A DNA stretch of 64,000 bases from Collimonas pratensis (lineage in GTDB: Bacteria; Pseudomonadota; Gammaproteobacteria; Burkholderiales; Burkholderiaceae_D). Of this stretch, positions 38,183 through 47,685 are shown piece by piece (the first letter of the stretch is position 1; each line of letters opens with the position of its first letter). The notes under the pieces were generated by a model. The model was not told the origin of the DNA, ran no database searches, and saw only the letters and a program-made list of their open reading frames with translations. The stretch spans positions 3,100,001-3,164,000 of the forward strand of contig NZ_CP013234.1 in assembly GCF_001584185.1 (NCBI RefSeq), read 5' to 3'. The translations under genes and the position numbers were made by a program.

Positions 38183-39601
38183 TTATACGTCGGATTGAAT
38201 ATATTGACTCAGCGGCAACAGATCCGATTGCCAACGCAGCGCGATGCGCGGGCCGGCTTCAGTCGCCAGCACATGGCAATCAAAGCCGATGCCGGCCGCA
38301 AACAAGACCTGCTTGCCGCTGCGCACCAGGGGCAGCCGCTCGCGCTCCCAAGGCGGCACGTCAAAAGCCTGGTAGTGATATTTCAGGCTCTTGGTGGGCC
38401 GGTTGAACGCCAGCTTGAGCTTTTCTCCGCCGGAGCGGAACTGGATCTGCAAGGCTTGCTGGCGCAGCCAATCGGCGCTGACGCCCTGCTCCGCCGGCTC
38501 GAAATGCATGACGCCGCCGAAAACCGGAAAGGCGATTTCGGTTTCGCCGTTCCAACGAAAATCCTGCGGCTCGATTTCGGAACGGTCGACATCGTCGCGC
38601 GGCGTCAGGAACACGCGGTTACGGTGGCGCCGGATATGGCAGTCCGGGTGAGTTACGCACAACTGGGCGTCTGCTTTCGCTTCCAGCAGCTGCTGCCGCA
38701 TTTCGCTCAGCCAGGCGCTGGACGGCATGCGCAGATGATGCAGGCCGAACCAGTAGCGCAGCAGGTTATCGATACGTTCCGGCTTGAGCAAGCGCAACTG
38801 ATCCATATTCAGGCAGGCGCCGTCGGCGCACAGCGCCATGTCTTGCGCCGCCAGTTCGACCAGCAGCTTTTGCGTGGTCTGCATATGGCCGGCGCTGCGC
38901 GAGAAGCGCTCCTGGAAGCCAGGAAAATACTGCGCCAGTACCGGCATCACCTGCTGACGCAAGGCATTGCGGGCATAGCGCGGATCGTGGTTGGATTCGT
39001 CTTCGACATAGCTCAGCTGTTGAGCCGCGGCGTACTGCTCCATTGCCGCGCGCGATACTTTCAGCAGCGGGCGCACCATCAACAGGCTGGCGTCGCCGAG
39101 CAGGCTGGGCGCCGTATTCCAGCTGTCCATGCCGGACAGGCCGGCGGCGCCGGAGCCGCGCAGCAGTTGCAGCAGCACGGTCTCGGCCTGATCGTCGAGG
39201 TGGTGAGCCGTCAGCAGCAGCGGCGCCTGGTGCGCGCGGCACAGGTCGCCTAGCGCTGCATAGCGGCTGTTGCGGGCCGCTTCTTCCACACCACTTTTTT
39301 CAACGTCGCGCAATGCGATGCGCTGCGCGTGGAATTCGATGCCCAGCCGCGCGCAGGTCTCCGTGCAATGGACTTGCCACTGATCTGCATTGGGACTGAT
39401 GCCGTGATGGATATGAAAGGCCAGCAGCTTAACGCCATGGCTGGCAGCGTAGCGCACCGCCGCATGCAGCAGCACCGTGGAATCCAGGCCGCCGCTATAC
39501 GCAATGGCCAGCCGCGCCGGCACCAGCGAACCGGCAGCGGCCAGCGCCGCCAGTGTGTTTTCTAAGTACGCATCGATACTTGGCGAATGAAGATGTGACA
39601 C
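38183..39601 (-). CDS. tilS: tRNA(Ile)-lysidine synthase
   Basis: This 472-residue enzyme uses ATP and lysine to convert the wobble C of tRNA-Ile(CAT) to lysidine. The N-type ATP pyrophosphatase loop is AYSGGLDSTVLLHAA (about 29-43). GLSGMDSWN and the HHLDDQAETVLLQLLRGSGA block are family hallmarks. C-terminal TilS domains follow, with GGEKLKLAFNRPTKSLKYHYQ and PPWERERLPLV. It starts 2 bp after the accA stop and is evidently co-transcribed with it. Confidence 0.96.
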   Translation of the reverse strand: MSHLHSPSIDAYLENTLAALAAAGSLVPARLAIAYSGGLDSTVLLHAAVRYAASHGVKLLAFHIHHGISPNADQWQVHCTETCARLGIEFHAQRIALRDVEKSGVEEAARNSRYAALGDLCRAHQAPLLLTAHHLDDQAETVLLQLLRGSGAAGLSGMDSWNTAPSLLGDASLLMVRPLLKVSRAAMEQYAAAQQLSYVEDESNHDPRYARNALRQQVMPVLAQYFPGFQERFSRSAGHMQTTQKLLVELAAQDMALCADGACLNMDQLRLLKPERIDNLLRYWFGLHHLRMPSSAWLSEMRQQLLEAKADAQLCVTHPDCHIRRHRNRVFLTPRDDVDRSEIEPQDFRWNGETEIAFPVFGGVMHFEPAEQGVSADWLRQQALQIQFRSGGEKLKLAFNRPTKSLKYHYQAFDVPPWERERLPLVRSGKQVLFAAGIGFDCHVLATEAGPRIALRWQSDLLPLSQYIQSDV

Positions 39602-39603
39602 GC

Positions 39604-40578
39604 CTATTCTGCAGCCAGCACTTCCTTGAATTTACCGTAGCTCATCAGTTTTTCATGGCGCGCATTCAGTAAATCCTTGGTCTTGACGCCCTGGAACTGG
39701 CGCAGGGTATCGGCCAGCGCCCGCTTCAGCAACGACGCCATCTGCTTCGGATCGCGATGGGCGCCGCCCAGCGGTTCGCTGACGATCTTGTCGATCAGGC
39801 CAACTGCTTTCAGGCGGTGCGCCGTCAGGCCCAGCGCATCGGCGGCATCGGCTGCTCGCTCGGCAGTCTTCCACAGGATGGAGGCACAGCCTTCCGGCGA
39901 AATCACCGAATAAGTCGCGTATTGCAGCATCAGGACCGCGTCGCCGACGGCAATCGCCAGCGCGCCGCCGGAACCGCCTTCACCGATGATGGTGGCGATC
40001 AACGGCACTTTCAGTTCTGCCATGGCGTACAGATTGTGGCCGATGGCTTCCGACTGGCCGCGCTCTTCCGCGTCGATGCCAGGAAAGGCGCCGGGGGTGT
40101 CGACAAAAGTGAAAATCGGCAGGCCGAATTTTTCTGCAACCTTCATCAGGCGCAAGGCCTTGCGATAACCTTCCGGTTTCGGCATGCCAAAGTTGCGCAA
40201 GGCGCGCTCTTTAGTGTCGCGCCCCTTCTGATGGCCGATCACCATGCAAGCCTGGCCGTTGAAACGGGCCAGACCGCCGACGATAGACTGGTCGTCGGCA
40301 TAGGTGCGGTCGCCGTGCAGTTCATGGAAGTCCGTGAAAATCTCGTTCACGTAATCCATGGTGTAAGGGCGTTGCGGATGGCGCGAAATCTGCGATACCT
40401 GCCATGGCGTCAGCTTGGCGTAGATATCCTTGGTCAGCTGTTGGCTCTTTTTGGAGAGGCGGTCGATTTCTTCCGAAATGTCCACCGCCGAATCGTCCTG
40501 GACGAAACGCAGCTCTTCGATCTTGGCATCCAGCTCGGCGATCGGTTGTTCGAAGCCGAGAAATGTTGTTTTACTCAT
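39604..40578 (-). CDS. accA: Acetyl-CoA carboxylase carboxyltransferase subunit alpha
   Basis: This 324-residue alpha subunit, together with AccD, transfers the carboxyl group from biotin to acetyl-CoA to make malonyl-CoA. It begins [20 protein letters not shown], with a coiled N-terminus. Conserved blocks include [57 protein letters not shown], and [16 protein letters not shown]. The length is typical. It lies upstream of tilS with 2 bp between them, a pairing common in betaproteobacteria. Confidence 0.97.
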   Translation of the reverse strand: MSKTTFLGFEQPIAELDAKIEELRFVQDDSAVDISEEIDRLSKKSQQLTKDIYAKLTPWQVSQISRHPQRPYTMDYVNEIFTDFHELHGDRTYADDQSIVGGLARFNGQACMVIGHQKGRDTKERALRNFGMPKPEGYRKALRLMKVAEKFGLPIFTFVDTPGAFPGIDAEERGQSEAIGHNLYAMAELKVPLIATIIGEGGSGGALAIAVGDAVLMLQYATYSVISPEGCASILWKTAERAADAADALGLTAHRLKAVGLIDKIVSEPLGGAHRDPKQMASLLKRALADTLRQFQGVKTKDLLNARHEKLMSYGKFKEVLAAE

Positions 40579-40671
40579 ATTGTTCCCTTTATTAATCCAT
40601 CGCTACCGGTTTGCTGTCGGCACAATCAGGCAAGTTAATAAATCTATAACCCGGATTGATTGCTTGCCTAT

Positions 40672-41337
40672 TTACTCAGTAGTGACTTGATATTCTGTCG
40701 ATACCGGATCCAGACTACGCCATAAATACCATGTTGCCACAGTACGCCAGGGCTCCCAATTGGCCGATACTTCGCGCGCATCGCTGCGCGAAACGGGCTC
40801 GCCCGAAAAATAATTGACACTAATGCCTTTAAGCAACCCCGGGTCATCCAGGGGCAAGATATTGGGCCGGAGCAAATTAAATATCAAAAACATCTCCGCT
40901 GTCCAGCGTCCGATGCCGCGGATCTGCGTCAGGTCCGCAATCACGGCTTCGTCTTCCATCTCCTGCCATTGCTCGGCGTCGACCCGTTTTGCCTTGAAAT
41001 GATCGGCCAGGTCGAGAATATAGTCTGCTTTACGTTTGGACAAACCGCAAGCCGCCAGTTGCTCGGGGCCTGCTTTCAATACCTGGGCCGGGGTCGTCTT
41101 GGGACAGACCAGCAGGAACTTCTGCCATACCTGCTCGGCCGCCTTTACCGTAATCTGCTGCCCGACCACTGAGCGCGCCAGCGTGGTAAACGCTTCGCCG
41201 CGTCCGACCAGGTGCAGATCGCCAAACTGTGGAATCAATTTACGCATGATACGGTCACGCTTCATCAACTCGTTCTTTGCATCTTCCCAATACGAAGGCA
41301 CAAAAAAAGAGGAGTCGACAGCTATCGTTTTTTGCAT
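40672..41337 (-). CDS. DNA-3-methyladenine glycosylase II-type (HhH-GPD)
   Basis: This 221-residue base-excision glycosylase is of the AlkA class. The helix-hairpin-helix reads LTQIRGIGRWTAEMFLIFNL, followed by LPLDDPGLLKGI, where an Asp is the expected catalytic residue. An earlier helical core contains FTTLARSVVGQQITVKAAEQVW. It lacks the N-terminal domain of E. coli AlkA and the Fe-S cluster cysteines of Nth/MutY. It removes alkylated purines from DNA. It starts 4 bp after the cysS stop. Confidence 0.9.
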   Translation of the reverse strand: MQKTIAVDSSFFVPSYWEDAKNELMKRDRIMRKLIPQFGDLHLVGRGEAFTTLARSVVGQQITVKAAEQVWQKFLLVCPKTTPAQVLKAGPEQLAACGLSKRKADYILDLADHFKAKRVDAEQWQEMEDEAVIADLTQIRGIGRWTAEMFLIFNLLRPNILPLDDPGLLKGISVNYFSGEPVSRSDAREVSANWEPWRTVATWYLWRSLDPVSTEYQVTTE

Positions 41338-41341
41338 ACGT

Positions 41342-42763
41342 TTACGCCCTTCGCCATTCGGTTAGACCGCCGGGCTTATCTTCCAGCAAAATGCCATCGG
41401 CCAGCAGATCCTTGCGGATCTGGTCTGCCGCGGAAAAATCCCTGGCTATTTTTGCTGCTTGACGAGCTTGAATTTTGAGTAGGATATCTTGCTCCGACAA
41501 CGCTGCTTGTGCAATGCCATTTCCATCAACTTCGCTGCCCGCGAGTGCGCGGCCCTTCAAAAAATCTTCCGGCGTGCGCTGCAACAAGCCGAGCGTGCCG
41601 GCCAGTGCTTTCAACTGACGGGCGGCGGCGGCGGATTTATTTTTGTTGACTTCGTTGGCCAGGTCGAACAAGCCGGAAATCGCCATCGGCGTGTTGAAGT
41701 CGTCATTCATGGCGGCCGTCAGGCGTTGCGCATGCGCCTCGTCCCAGTCCAGCGGCAAATCATCCGCCGCCACTTCTTTCAGGGCGGTGTAGAGACGCGT
41801 CAGGCTTTGCTTGGCGTCGTCAAGGTTGGCGTCGGCATAATTCAGCGGACTGCGGTAATGCGCGCGCAGAATGAAAAAGCGCACCACTTCGGCATCGTAT
41901 TTTTTCAGAACATCGCGGATAGTGAAAAAATTTCCTAACGACTTGGACATCTTTTCATTATCGATACGGACAAAGCCGTTATGCATCCAGTAATTGACGA
42001 ACTGGTGACCATGCGCGCCTTCCGACTGTGCAATTTCATTCTCGTGATGCGGGAACTGCAGGTCCTGGCCGCCGCCATGGATGTCGAACTGCTCGCCCAG
42101 CAATTGCTCCGCCATCGCCGAGCATTCGATGTGCCAGCCGGGCCGCCCCTGGCCCCAGCGCGAGCTCCACTTGACTTCTTCCGGCTCGCTGGCCTTGGCC
42201 GCCTTCCACAAGACGAAATCGAGCGGATCGCGCTTGCCGACGTTAACGTCAACCCGTTCGCCGGCGCGCAAGTCATCCAGCGATTTGCCTGACAGCTTGC
42301 CGTAGCCGTTGAAATCGCGCACCGAATAATTGACGTCGCCATCGCTGCCCTGGTAGGCCAGGCCCTTGTGCTCCAGCTTTTCGATCAGCGCCAGCATCTG
42401 CGGCACGAAGGCTGTCGCGCGCGGCTCGTGATCCGGCTTTTGCACGCCCAGCGCCGCCGCGTCTTCATCCATGGCCTGGATGAAACGGCCGGTCAGCTGC
42501 GAGATGGTCTCGCCGTTCTCCACTGCGCGCTTGATGATCTTGTCGTCGATATCCGTGATATTACGGACGTAAGTCACATCAAAGCCAGACTGCCGCAACC
42601 ACCGCTGCACCATATCGAACACCACCATCACGCGGCCGTGGCCAAGATGGCAATAGTCGTACACTGTCATGCCGCACACATACATGCGGACTTTGCCCGC
42701 TTCGATCGGAGAAAACGGCTGCTTCTCACGCGCCAGCGTGTTATATATTTTCAGGTCGCTCAT
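41342..42763 (-). CDS. cysS: Cysteinyl-tRNA synthetase
   Basis: This 473-residue class I synthetase has its HIGH-type motif in the context [15 protein letters not shown] (here HLGH) and the zinc-binding Cys in VCGMTVYD. Other blocks are [33 protein letters not shown] and KMSKSLGNF (the KMSKS loop, about 270). The C-terminal domain contains [19 protein letters not shown]. All catalytic motifs are intact. It is followed by the HhH-GPD glycosylase gene and diverges from the cyclophilin genes. Confidence 0.97.
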   Translation of the reverse strand: MSDLKIYNTLAREKQPFSPIEAGKVRMYVCGMTVYDYCHLGHGRVMVVFDMVQRWLRQSGFDVTYVRNITDIDDKIIKRAVENGETISQLTGRFIQAMDEDAAALGVQKPDHEPRATAFVPQMLALIEKLEHKGLAYQGSDGDVNYSVRDFNGYGKLSGKSLDDLRAGERVDVNVGKRDPLDFVLWKAAKASEPEEVKWSSRWGQGRPGWHIECSAMAEQLLGEQFDIHGGGQDLQFPHHENEIAQSEGAHGHQFVNYWMHNGFVRIDNEKMSKSLGNFFTIRDVLKKYDAEVVRFFILRAHYRSPLNYADANLDDAKQSLTRLYTALKEVAADDLPLDWDEAHAQRLTAAMNDDFNTPMAISGLFDLANEVNKNKSAAAARQLKALAGTLGLLQRTPEDFLKGRALAGSEVDGNGIAQAALSEQDILLKIQARQAAKIARDFSAADQIRKDLLADGILLEDKPGGLTEWRRA

Positions 42764-42999
42764 GGGAAGTTACGGCTCAGGTACAGAAATTAGGCACAGA
42801 AATAAGCACAGAAATATTGCACGCCGTTCCATGCATCCACGCACTTTCCGTGCGCGACGCCAATATAACAAGGCCGTCAAAACTCTTTTGCAGTGTTTAG
42901 TTTGATAAAATGTTGCTTTTCGCCGCAGTATATCATTACTGAAAAGCGAAAATGCAGCACATGGAATACGAAAACGCCCCCCTTACATGAAGGATTTTT

Positions 43000-43608
43000 A
43001 TGACCGCATCTCTTGGCTTGTCCCGTCGCACGTTCACTTTGGCGCTGGCATCGGCGCTTACCGCCGTCACTTTTGCCGCCAGCCCGTCGTTTGCCGCCAC
43101 GGCTAAGACTGCTGCGGCTGTCGACAAGCCACATGTCCTGTTGAAAACCAACATGGGCGATATCGTCATCGAACTGAATCCGGAAAAAGCGCCGAAGACA
43201 GTCAAGAACTTTCTGGGCTACGTTAACAGCGGCCATTATAACGGTACGATTTTCCACCGCGTGATCAACAGCTTCATGATCCAGGGCGGCGGCATGACCA
43301 AGGACATGATCGAGAAGCCAGCGCCTAACAAGGTCGAGAACGAAGCCAAGAACGGCCTCAAGAATGTCCCTTACAGCGTCGCCATGGCGCGCACCGCCGA
43401 TCCGCAGTCGGCCGGCGCGCAGTTCTTCATCAACGTCAACAACAATGAATTCCTCAACTACCCTGGCCGCGACGGCTGGGGCTACGCGGTATTCGGCCAG
43501 GTCATCAAAGGCATGAACGTGGTTGACAAGATCAAGCAAGTGAAGACTGCTTACCAAGACGTGCCAACCACGCCGGTGATCATCGAATCCGCTACCGTGA
43601 CCAAATAA
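43000..43608 (+). CDS. ppiA: Periplasmic peptidyl-prolyl cis-trans isomerase (cyclophilin)
   Basis: This 202-residue cyclophilin has a signal peptide (FTLALASALTAVTFAASPSFAA). The isomerase domain carries LKTNMGDIVIELNPEKAPKT, GTIFHRVINSFMIQGGGMT, and AQFFINVNNNEFLNYPG. The catalytic Arg lies in FHRV. It catalyses proline isomerisation during folding in the periplasm. It precedes a cytoplasmic paralogue by 50 bp; the pair probably arose by duplication and forms an operon. Confidence 0.93.
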   Translation: MTASLGLSRRTFTLALASALTAVTFAASPSFAATAKTAAAVDKPHVLLKTNMGDIVIELNPEKAPKTVKNFLGYVNSGHYNGTIFHRVINSFMIQGGGMTKDMIEKPAPNKVENEAKNGLKNVPYSVAMARTADPQSAGAQFFINVNNNEFLNYPGRDGWGYAVFGQVIKGMNVVDKIKQVKTAYQDVPTTPVIIESATVTK

Positions 43609-43657
43609 TAATATCCATTCTCTATCAACCCGCTATCAACCATTAATAGGAAATACC

Positions 43658-44149
43658 ATGGCTGTCATCCTCACCACCAACCACGGCAAGATCAAGATCG
43701 AACTGGACGCTGAAAAAGCACCGAAGAGCGTCGAAAACTTCCTCGCCTATGTCAACGCCGGCCATTACGACGGTACGATTTTCCACCGCGTGATCCCTGG
43801 CTTCATGGTGCAAGGCGGCGGTTTCGAGCCAGGCATGAAGCAAAAGCCGACCAACGATCCAGTCGAAAACGAAGCCAAGAACGGCCTCAAGAACGAGCCT
43901 TACACCCTGGCCATGGCGCGTACTTCGGCACCGCATTCGGCATCGGCGCAGTTCTTCATCAACGTCAAGAACAACAGCTTCCTCGACTATCCGGGCCAGG
44001 ACGGCTGGGGCTATTGCGTGTTCGGCAAAGTGGTTGAAGGCAAGGACATCGTCGACGCCATCGAAAAGGTCAAGACCACCCGCAGCGGCATGTTTGCCGA
44101 CGTGCCGGAAACCGACGTCATCATCGAAAAAGCCGAAGTCGTCGCTTAA
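43658..44149 (+). CDS. ppiB: Cytoplasmic peptidyl-prolyl cis-trans isomerase B
   Basis: This 163-residue cyclophilin has no signal peptide and starts MAVILTTNHGKIKIELDAEK. It carries GTIFHRVIPGFMVQGGGFEP, NGLKNEPYTLAMART, SASAQFFINVKNNSFLDYPG and WGYCVFGKVVEG, as in PpiB. It is about 70 per cent like the exported neighbour by eye over the shared domain. lpxH follows 36 bp later on the same strand, the ppiB-lpxH order usual in betaproteobacteria. Confidence 0.95.
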   Translation: MAVILTTNHGKIKIELDAEKAPKSVENFLAYVNAGHYDGTIFHRVIPGFMVQGGGFEPGMKQKPTNDPVENEAKNGLKNEPYTLAMARTSAPHSASAQFFINVKNNSFLDYPGQDGWGYCVFGKVVEGKDIVDAIEKVKTTRSGMFADVPETDVIIEKAEVVA

Positions 44150-44185
44150 TAGCGTTCATCCCAAGTCCAAGCCACCAGCCCTTTC

Positions 44186-44986
44186 ATGTCAGCCACAGAC
44201 TCGCACCAGCCAGCCGCTACCGTTGCGCTGTTTATTTCCGACCTGCATTTGCAGGCGGCGCATCCGCGCACCACGCAAGCGTTCCTGGATTTCCTGCAAA
44301 CCAGGGCCATGCAGGTGCAGCAACTGTATCTGCTGGGCGACCTGTTCGAGTACTGGGCTGGCGACGACGACCTGGAAACGCCGTACAACAGTGAAATCGC
44401 CGCCGCCATCCGGCAAGTCAGCGCCGCCGGCGTCCAGGTCTTCTGGATCGCCGGCAACCGCGACTTCCTGGTCGGCGACGACTTTGCCCAAGCAGCCGGC
44501 CTGACCATGCTGCCCGATCCGTCAGTGATCAGCGTGGCTGGCCGGCGCCTGGCAATTGCCCATGGCGACGCCCAGTGCACCGACGACCTCGCCTACATGC
44601 AGTTCCGGGCCCAGGTAAGGCAGCCGCAATGGCAGGCGCAATTCCTGGCGCTGCCGCTGGCGCAACGCAAGGCAATCATCGCCGGTGTACGCAAGGAAAG
44701 CCAGGAAGAACAACGTCACAAAACCATGGAAATCATGGACGTCAATGCCGAGGCGGTGAATGCACTGTTTGACGCGACCGCCACCAGCACGCTGATCCAC
44801 GGCCATACGCACCGGCCGGCATGCCACCAGACGCCGCACGACAACGGCGTCCGAACACGTTATGTACTACCCGATTGGGAATACGACATCAAGGCGCAGC
44901 GCGGCGGTTGGATCGCCCTTGATGTCGCCGGCGTAATCCGCCGCTTCGGCCATGACGGCCAGGAAATTTTGGACGATCCGACCTAG
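44186..44986 (+). CDS. lpxH: UDP-2,3-diacylglucosamine hydrolase
   Basis: This 266-residue calcineurin-type phosphoesterase splits UDP-2,3-diacylglucosamine to lipid X and UMP in lipid A synthesis. Metal-binding motifs are FISDLHLQ (about 15), LLGDLFEYWAGDD, IAGNRDFLVG, AIAHGDAQCTDD and LIHGHTHRP. The C-terminus (GGWIALDVAGVIRRFG) is longer than in E. coli. Acting at the inner membrane, it is needed for outer-membrane assembly. It closes the ppiA-ppiB-lpxH unit, ahead of a paired inverted repeat that probably stops transcription. Confidence 0.95.
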   Translation: MSATDSHQPAATVALFISDLHLQAAHPRTTQAFLDFLQTRAMQVQQLYLLGDLFEYWAGDDDLETPYNSEIAAAIRQVSAAGVQVFWIAGNRDFLVGDDFAQAAGLTMLPDPSVISVAGRRLAIAHGDAQCTDDLAYMQFRAQVRQPQWQAQFLALPLAQRKAIIAGVRKESQEEQRHKTMEIMDVNAEAVNALFDATATSTLIHGHTHRPACHQTPHDNGVRTRYVLPDWEYDIKAQRGGWIALDVAGVIRRFGHDGQEILDDPT

Positions 44987-44993
44987 ACGACCC

Positions 44994-45069
44994 GTCATTC
45001 CCGCGAACGCGGGAATCCATTTTCACTGTCATATGCTGCAACACGGATTCCCGCGTTCGCGGGAATGAC
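44994..45069. repeat. Paired dRS3-like palindromes, probable bidirectional terminator
   Basis: Two 25-bp copies (44994-45018 and 45045-45069) are perfect inverted repeats of each other, 26 bp apart. Each contains the 20-bp palindrome ATTCCCGCGAACGCGGGAAT. This fits ATTCCC-N8-GGGAAT, the dRS3 repeat pattern described in Neisseria. They lie between the convergent lpxH and yceH genes and can fold into a large stem. Confidence 0.85.
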
Positions 45070-45106
45070 CCAGGATAGGCAACAATGACAGGACTCCCTC
45101 AAACAA

Positions 45107-45838
45107 TCAGTCGAATTGCCGCTTGAACTCCGCAAACTGCGCCGTCAGATCATCCATCTGCCGCCGCAAGCCTGATACCTCTTCCTCAAGCTGCGTGATA
45201 CGGTCCTGGCTGCTGCCCTTGAGCACGGACGCACTGCCCGCCATGGCATCCGCGATCGCCTGCTGTTCCAGCACTTCCTCGCCAGCCAACAGCTGGGCAT
45301 AACGCGATTCCTTGGTGCCCGGCGCTTTTGCCAGGCGCGCCACCAGCGGCGGATATTTGTCGACCAGGAATTGCAGCGCCGTTTCCACCTCACCGACGCT
45401 GGCGAACTCATGCAGCCTGCCGCTACGGCTGCGCAACTCGCCGGCCGTCTGGATCCCGCGCAGCATCAGCGTCGTCAATACCGCCAGCTTATCCTGCTCC
45501 AGCACCCACTTGACGCGCATCCGATGTTCGTACTTGGAGACCCTGGCGCCGGCCTGCCTGACCTCCACCACCAGCTTGCGCTGCATCAGGCGCTGCAGGA
45601 TATCCAGCACGCTGGACTCGCTGATCGACATCACCGGATCACGGCTGGACAACTGGTTGCAGCCGTTGGTCAGCGTGTTCAGCGACAAGGGATAATTATC
45701 CGGCGTCAGCGCTTCTTTCTCGGCCAGCACGGCGAGTACACGGATTTCAAACGGATCGAGAAAATCGTCTGCGCGGCCGGTATCGGCTGACGGCTGCTCG
45801 CCGCCGGCAATTTCGTTGACGTCTTGATTCATTGACAA
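45107..45838 (-). CDS. YceH/DUF480 family protein
   Basis: This 243-residue member of the DUF480/YceH family has two winged-helix domains. The conserved blocks are LDPFEIRVLAVLAEKEALTP with DNYPLSLNTLTNGCNQLSSRDP, and KLAVLTTLMLRGIQTAGELR with SGRLHEF. A C-terminal coiled coil (DRITQLEEEVSGLRRQMDDL) is present. The fold suggests DNA or protein binding, but no reaction is known. It lies 18 bp downstream of cysE and may be co-transcribed with it. Confidence 0.85.
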   Translation of the reverse strand: MSMNQDVNEIAGGEQPSADTGRADDFLDPFEIRVLAVLAEKEALTPDNYPLSLNTLTNGCNQLSSRDPVMSISESSVLDILQRLMQRKLVVEVRQAGARVSKYEHRMRVKWVLEQDKLAVLTTLMLRGIQTAGELRSRSGRLHEFASVGEVETALQFLVDKYPPLVARLAKAPGTKESRYAQLLAGEEVLEQQAIADAMAGSASVLKGSSQDRITQLEEEVSGLRRQMDDLTAQFAEFKRQFD

Positions 45839-45856
45839 TTCTCCTGGTGCGCGGAC

Positions 45857-46606
45857 TTACTCAACCAGTTTGTTGAGCTGGTCCGGATCAAATTTTTCCA
45901 GTTCCGGCAGGCTCTCGCAAGCCATGCCCGACTTCTTCAGCAGCGCGATGATGCGGTCGATCTGGTGTTCCTGCGCCGCGGCGTTATCGATCAAGCCATG
46001 CAGCGCTTTCGACAAGGGATCGTCGCCGTTCGGGGTGACGCCATAGGCGGCAAACATGCGCGCCGCGGCTTCATCCTTGCCGCTGCCGCTTTCCTTGAGC
46101 ACAATGCGGGCCGGGTTGCCGACCGCGGTCGCGCCCGGCGGCACTTCCTTGACCACCACCGCGTTGGAGCCGACCTTGGCGCCCTCGCCGACGGTGAAGC
46201 CGCCCAGCACCTTGGCGCCGGCGCCGATGATGGCGCCGCGCGCCAGGGTCGGATGGCGCTTGGCGCCCTTGTTCAGAGAAGTCCCACCCAGCGTGACGCC
46301 CTGGTAGATAGTGCAGTCGTCGCCGACTTCCGCGGTTTCGCCGATCACCACGCCGAAACCATGGTCAATGAAGACGCGGCGGCCGATGGTGGCGCCTGGA
46401 TGGATTTCAATCCCCGTGAAAATGCGCGCGATATGCGAAATGAAGCGTCCCGGCCATTTGAAGCCGTTATGCCAGCAATGATGCGCCCAGCGATGCAGGA
46501 TGATGGCATGCAGTCCGGGATAGCAAGTCAGCACTTCCCATTGGGTGCGGGCGGCGGGATCGCGTGCCATGATGTTGGCAATGTCTTCACGAATGTTGCT
46601 GAACAT
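45857..46606 (-). CDS. cysE: Serine O-acetyltransferase
   Basis: This 249-residue enzyme makes O-acetylserine from serine and acetyl-CoA, the entry step of cysteine synthesis. It begins [20 protein letters not shown] with a short N-terminal helical domain. A left-handed beta-helix of hexapeptide repeats follows ([60 protein letters not shown]). His in DHG and the HRWAHHCW segment are typical. The C-terminus is longer than in the short NifP type. Confidence 0.95.
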   Translation of the reverse strand: MFSNIREDIANIMARDPAARTQWEVLTCYPGLHAIILHRWAHHCWHNGFKWPGRFISHIARIFTGIEIHPGATIGRRVFIDHGFGVVIGETAEVGDDCTIYQGVTLGGTSLNKGAKRHPTLARGAIIGAGAKVLGGFTVGEGAKVGSNAVVVKEVPPGATAVGNPARIVLKESGSGKDEAAARMFAAYGVTPNGDDPLSKALHGLIDNAAAQEHQIDRIIALLKKSGMACESLPELEKFDPDQLNKLVE

Positions 46607-46786
46607 AGGGGGTATCGAATGAATGCGGAGGCGTAATGTTATTCCAAATTACGCCGGCCGTCTTTTGCTACGGAACTTCGGGGACGGCCGCGAATGTAGC
46701 AACTGAGCGCCGGCCGGAAAGGTGGTTGGCCTGGTCCGCCGGCAGATGGCGGACCGAGACTCAGCACGGGTACGGCAGAAGTAAAA

Positions 46787-47530
46787 TCAACAACCCTTGA
46801 CCATGCGCTGGCGGCGCGCTTCGTACAGGCAAACGCCGGAAGCAACCGACACGTTCAGGCTTTCGACCGCCCCGAACATCGGCACATTGACCAGCACGTC
46901 GCAGGTTTCGCGCGTCAAGCGGCGCATGCCTTCTCCCTCGGAACCCATGACAATCGCTGCGGGAGTGGAAAAGTCAGCTTCATACAAACCCTTTTCGCCA
47001 TCTTCATCGGTACCGATCAGCCAGATTTCGCGCTCTTTCAGCTCGCGCAAAGTGCGCGCCAGGTTGGTCACGGTAATGTAAGGGACGGTTTCCGCGGCGC
47101 CGCTGGCAACCTTGGCGGCAGTCGCATTCAAACCGACCGCGCGGTCTTTGGGAGCGATCACGGCATGCGCGCCGGCGCCGTCGGCAACCCGCAGGCAGGC
47201 GCCAAGATTGTGCGGATCAGTGATGCCGTCCAGGATCAGCAGCAGCGGCGGACCGACGATCGCGTCCAGCAATTCATCCAGGTTACGGGCCAGCGACAGC
47301 TCGCCAGCCTTGGCCACTACGCCCTGGTGGCGACGGGTGCCGACAATGTTCGACAAGCGCTGGTCATCCACCGGAATGACGCGCACGCCCACGGCTTTCG
47401 CTGCCTGCAGCAGATCCTGCATGCGGCGGTCGACGCGGCTGGCATCCACGTAAATCTCTTCCACCGACGACGCTTCATGACGCAAACGCGCGGTGACGGC
47501 GTGAAAGCCGAAAATCATTTTACTTTTCAT
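46787..47530 (-). CDS. rlmB: 23S rRNA (guanosine-2'-O-)-methyltransferase RlmB
   Basis: This 247-residue SpoU-type methyltransferase methylates G2251 in the 23S rRNA P loop. It has an N-terminal substrate-binding domain ([39 protein letters not shown]). The knotted catalytic domain has motif 1 [20 protein letters not shown], motif 2 [20 protein letters not shown] and motif 3 IPM-type [19 protein letters not shown]. It lies downstream of rnr, the usual order, separated by about 150 bp that include a repeat. Confidence 0.95.
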   Translation of the reverse strand: MKSKMIFGFHAVTARLRHEASSVEEIYVDASRVDRRMQDLLQAAKAVGVRVIPVDDQRLSNIVGTRRHQGVVAKAGELSLARNLDELLDAIVGPPLLLILDGITDPHNLGACLRVADGAGAHAVIAPKDRAVGLNATAAKVASGAAETVPYITVTNLARTLRELKEREIWLIGTDEDGEKGLYEADFSTPAAIVMGSEGEGMRRLTRETCDVLVNVPMFGAVESLNVSVASGVCLYEARRQRMVKGC

Positions 47531-47608
47531 ATTCTATCTATTTCAATCTGACTACTTACTATTATTGAGACTTAAATCATGACAAATCTTGCTGATGCGA
47601 CGCTTCCA

Positions 47609-47685
47609 TAGGGTGGGCATGCCGTTGTACCCATGCCTAACTGCGAAAAGCGAAGTACCCGCGTGGGCACGCTGTGCCCACCCTA
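47609..47685. repeat. Inverted repeat between rnr and rlmB
   Basis: TAGGGTGGGCA at 47609 and its complement TGCCCACCCTA at 47675 flank about 55 bp with further GTGGGCAC/CCATGCC echoes. The right arm includes the rnr stop codon. The arms can form a stem after rnr and may reduce read-through into rlmB. Confidence 0.6.
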
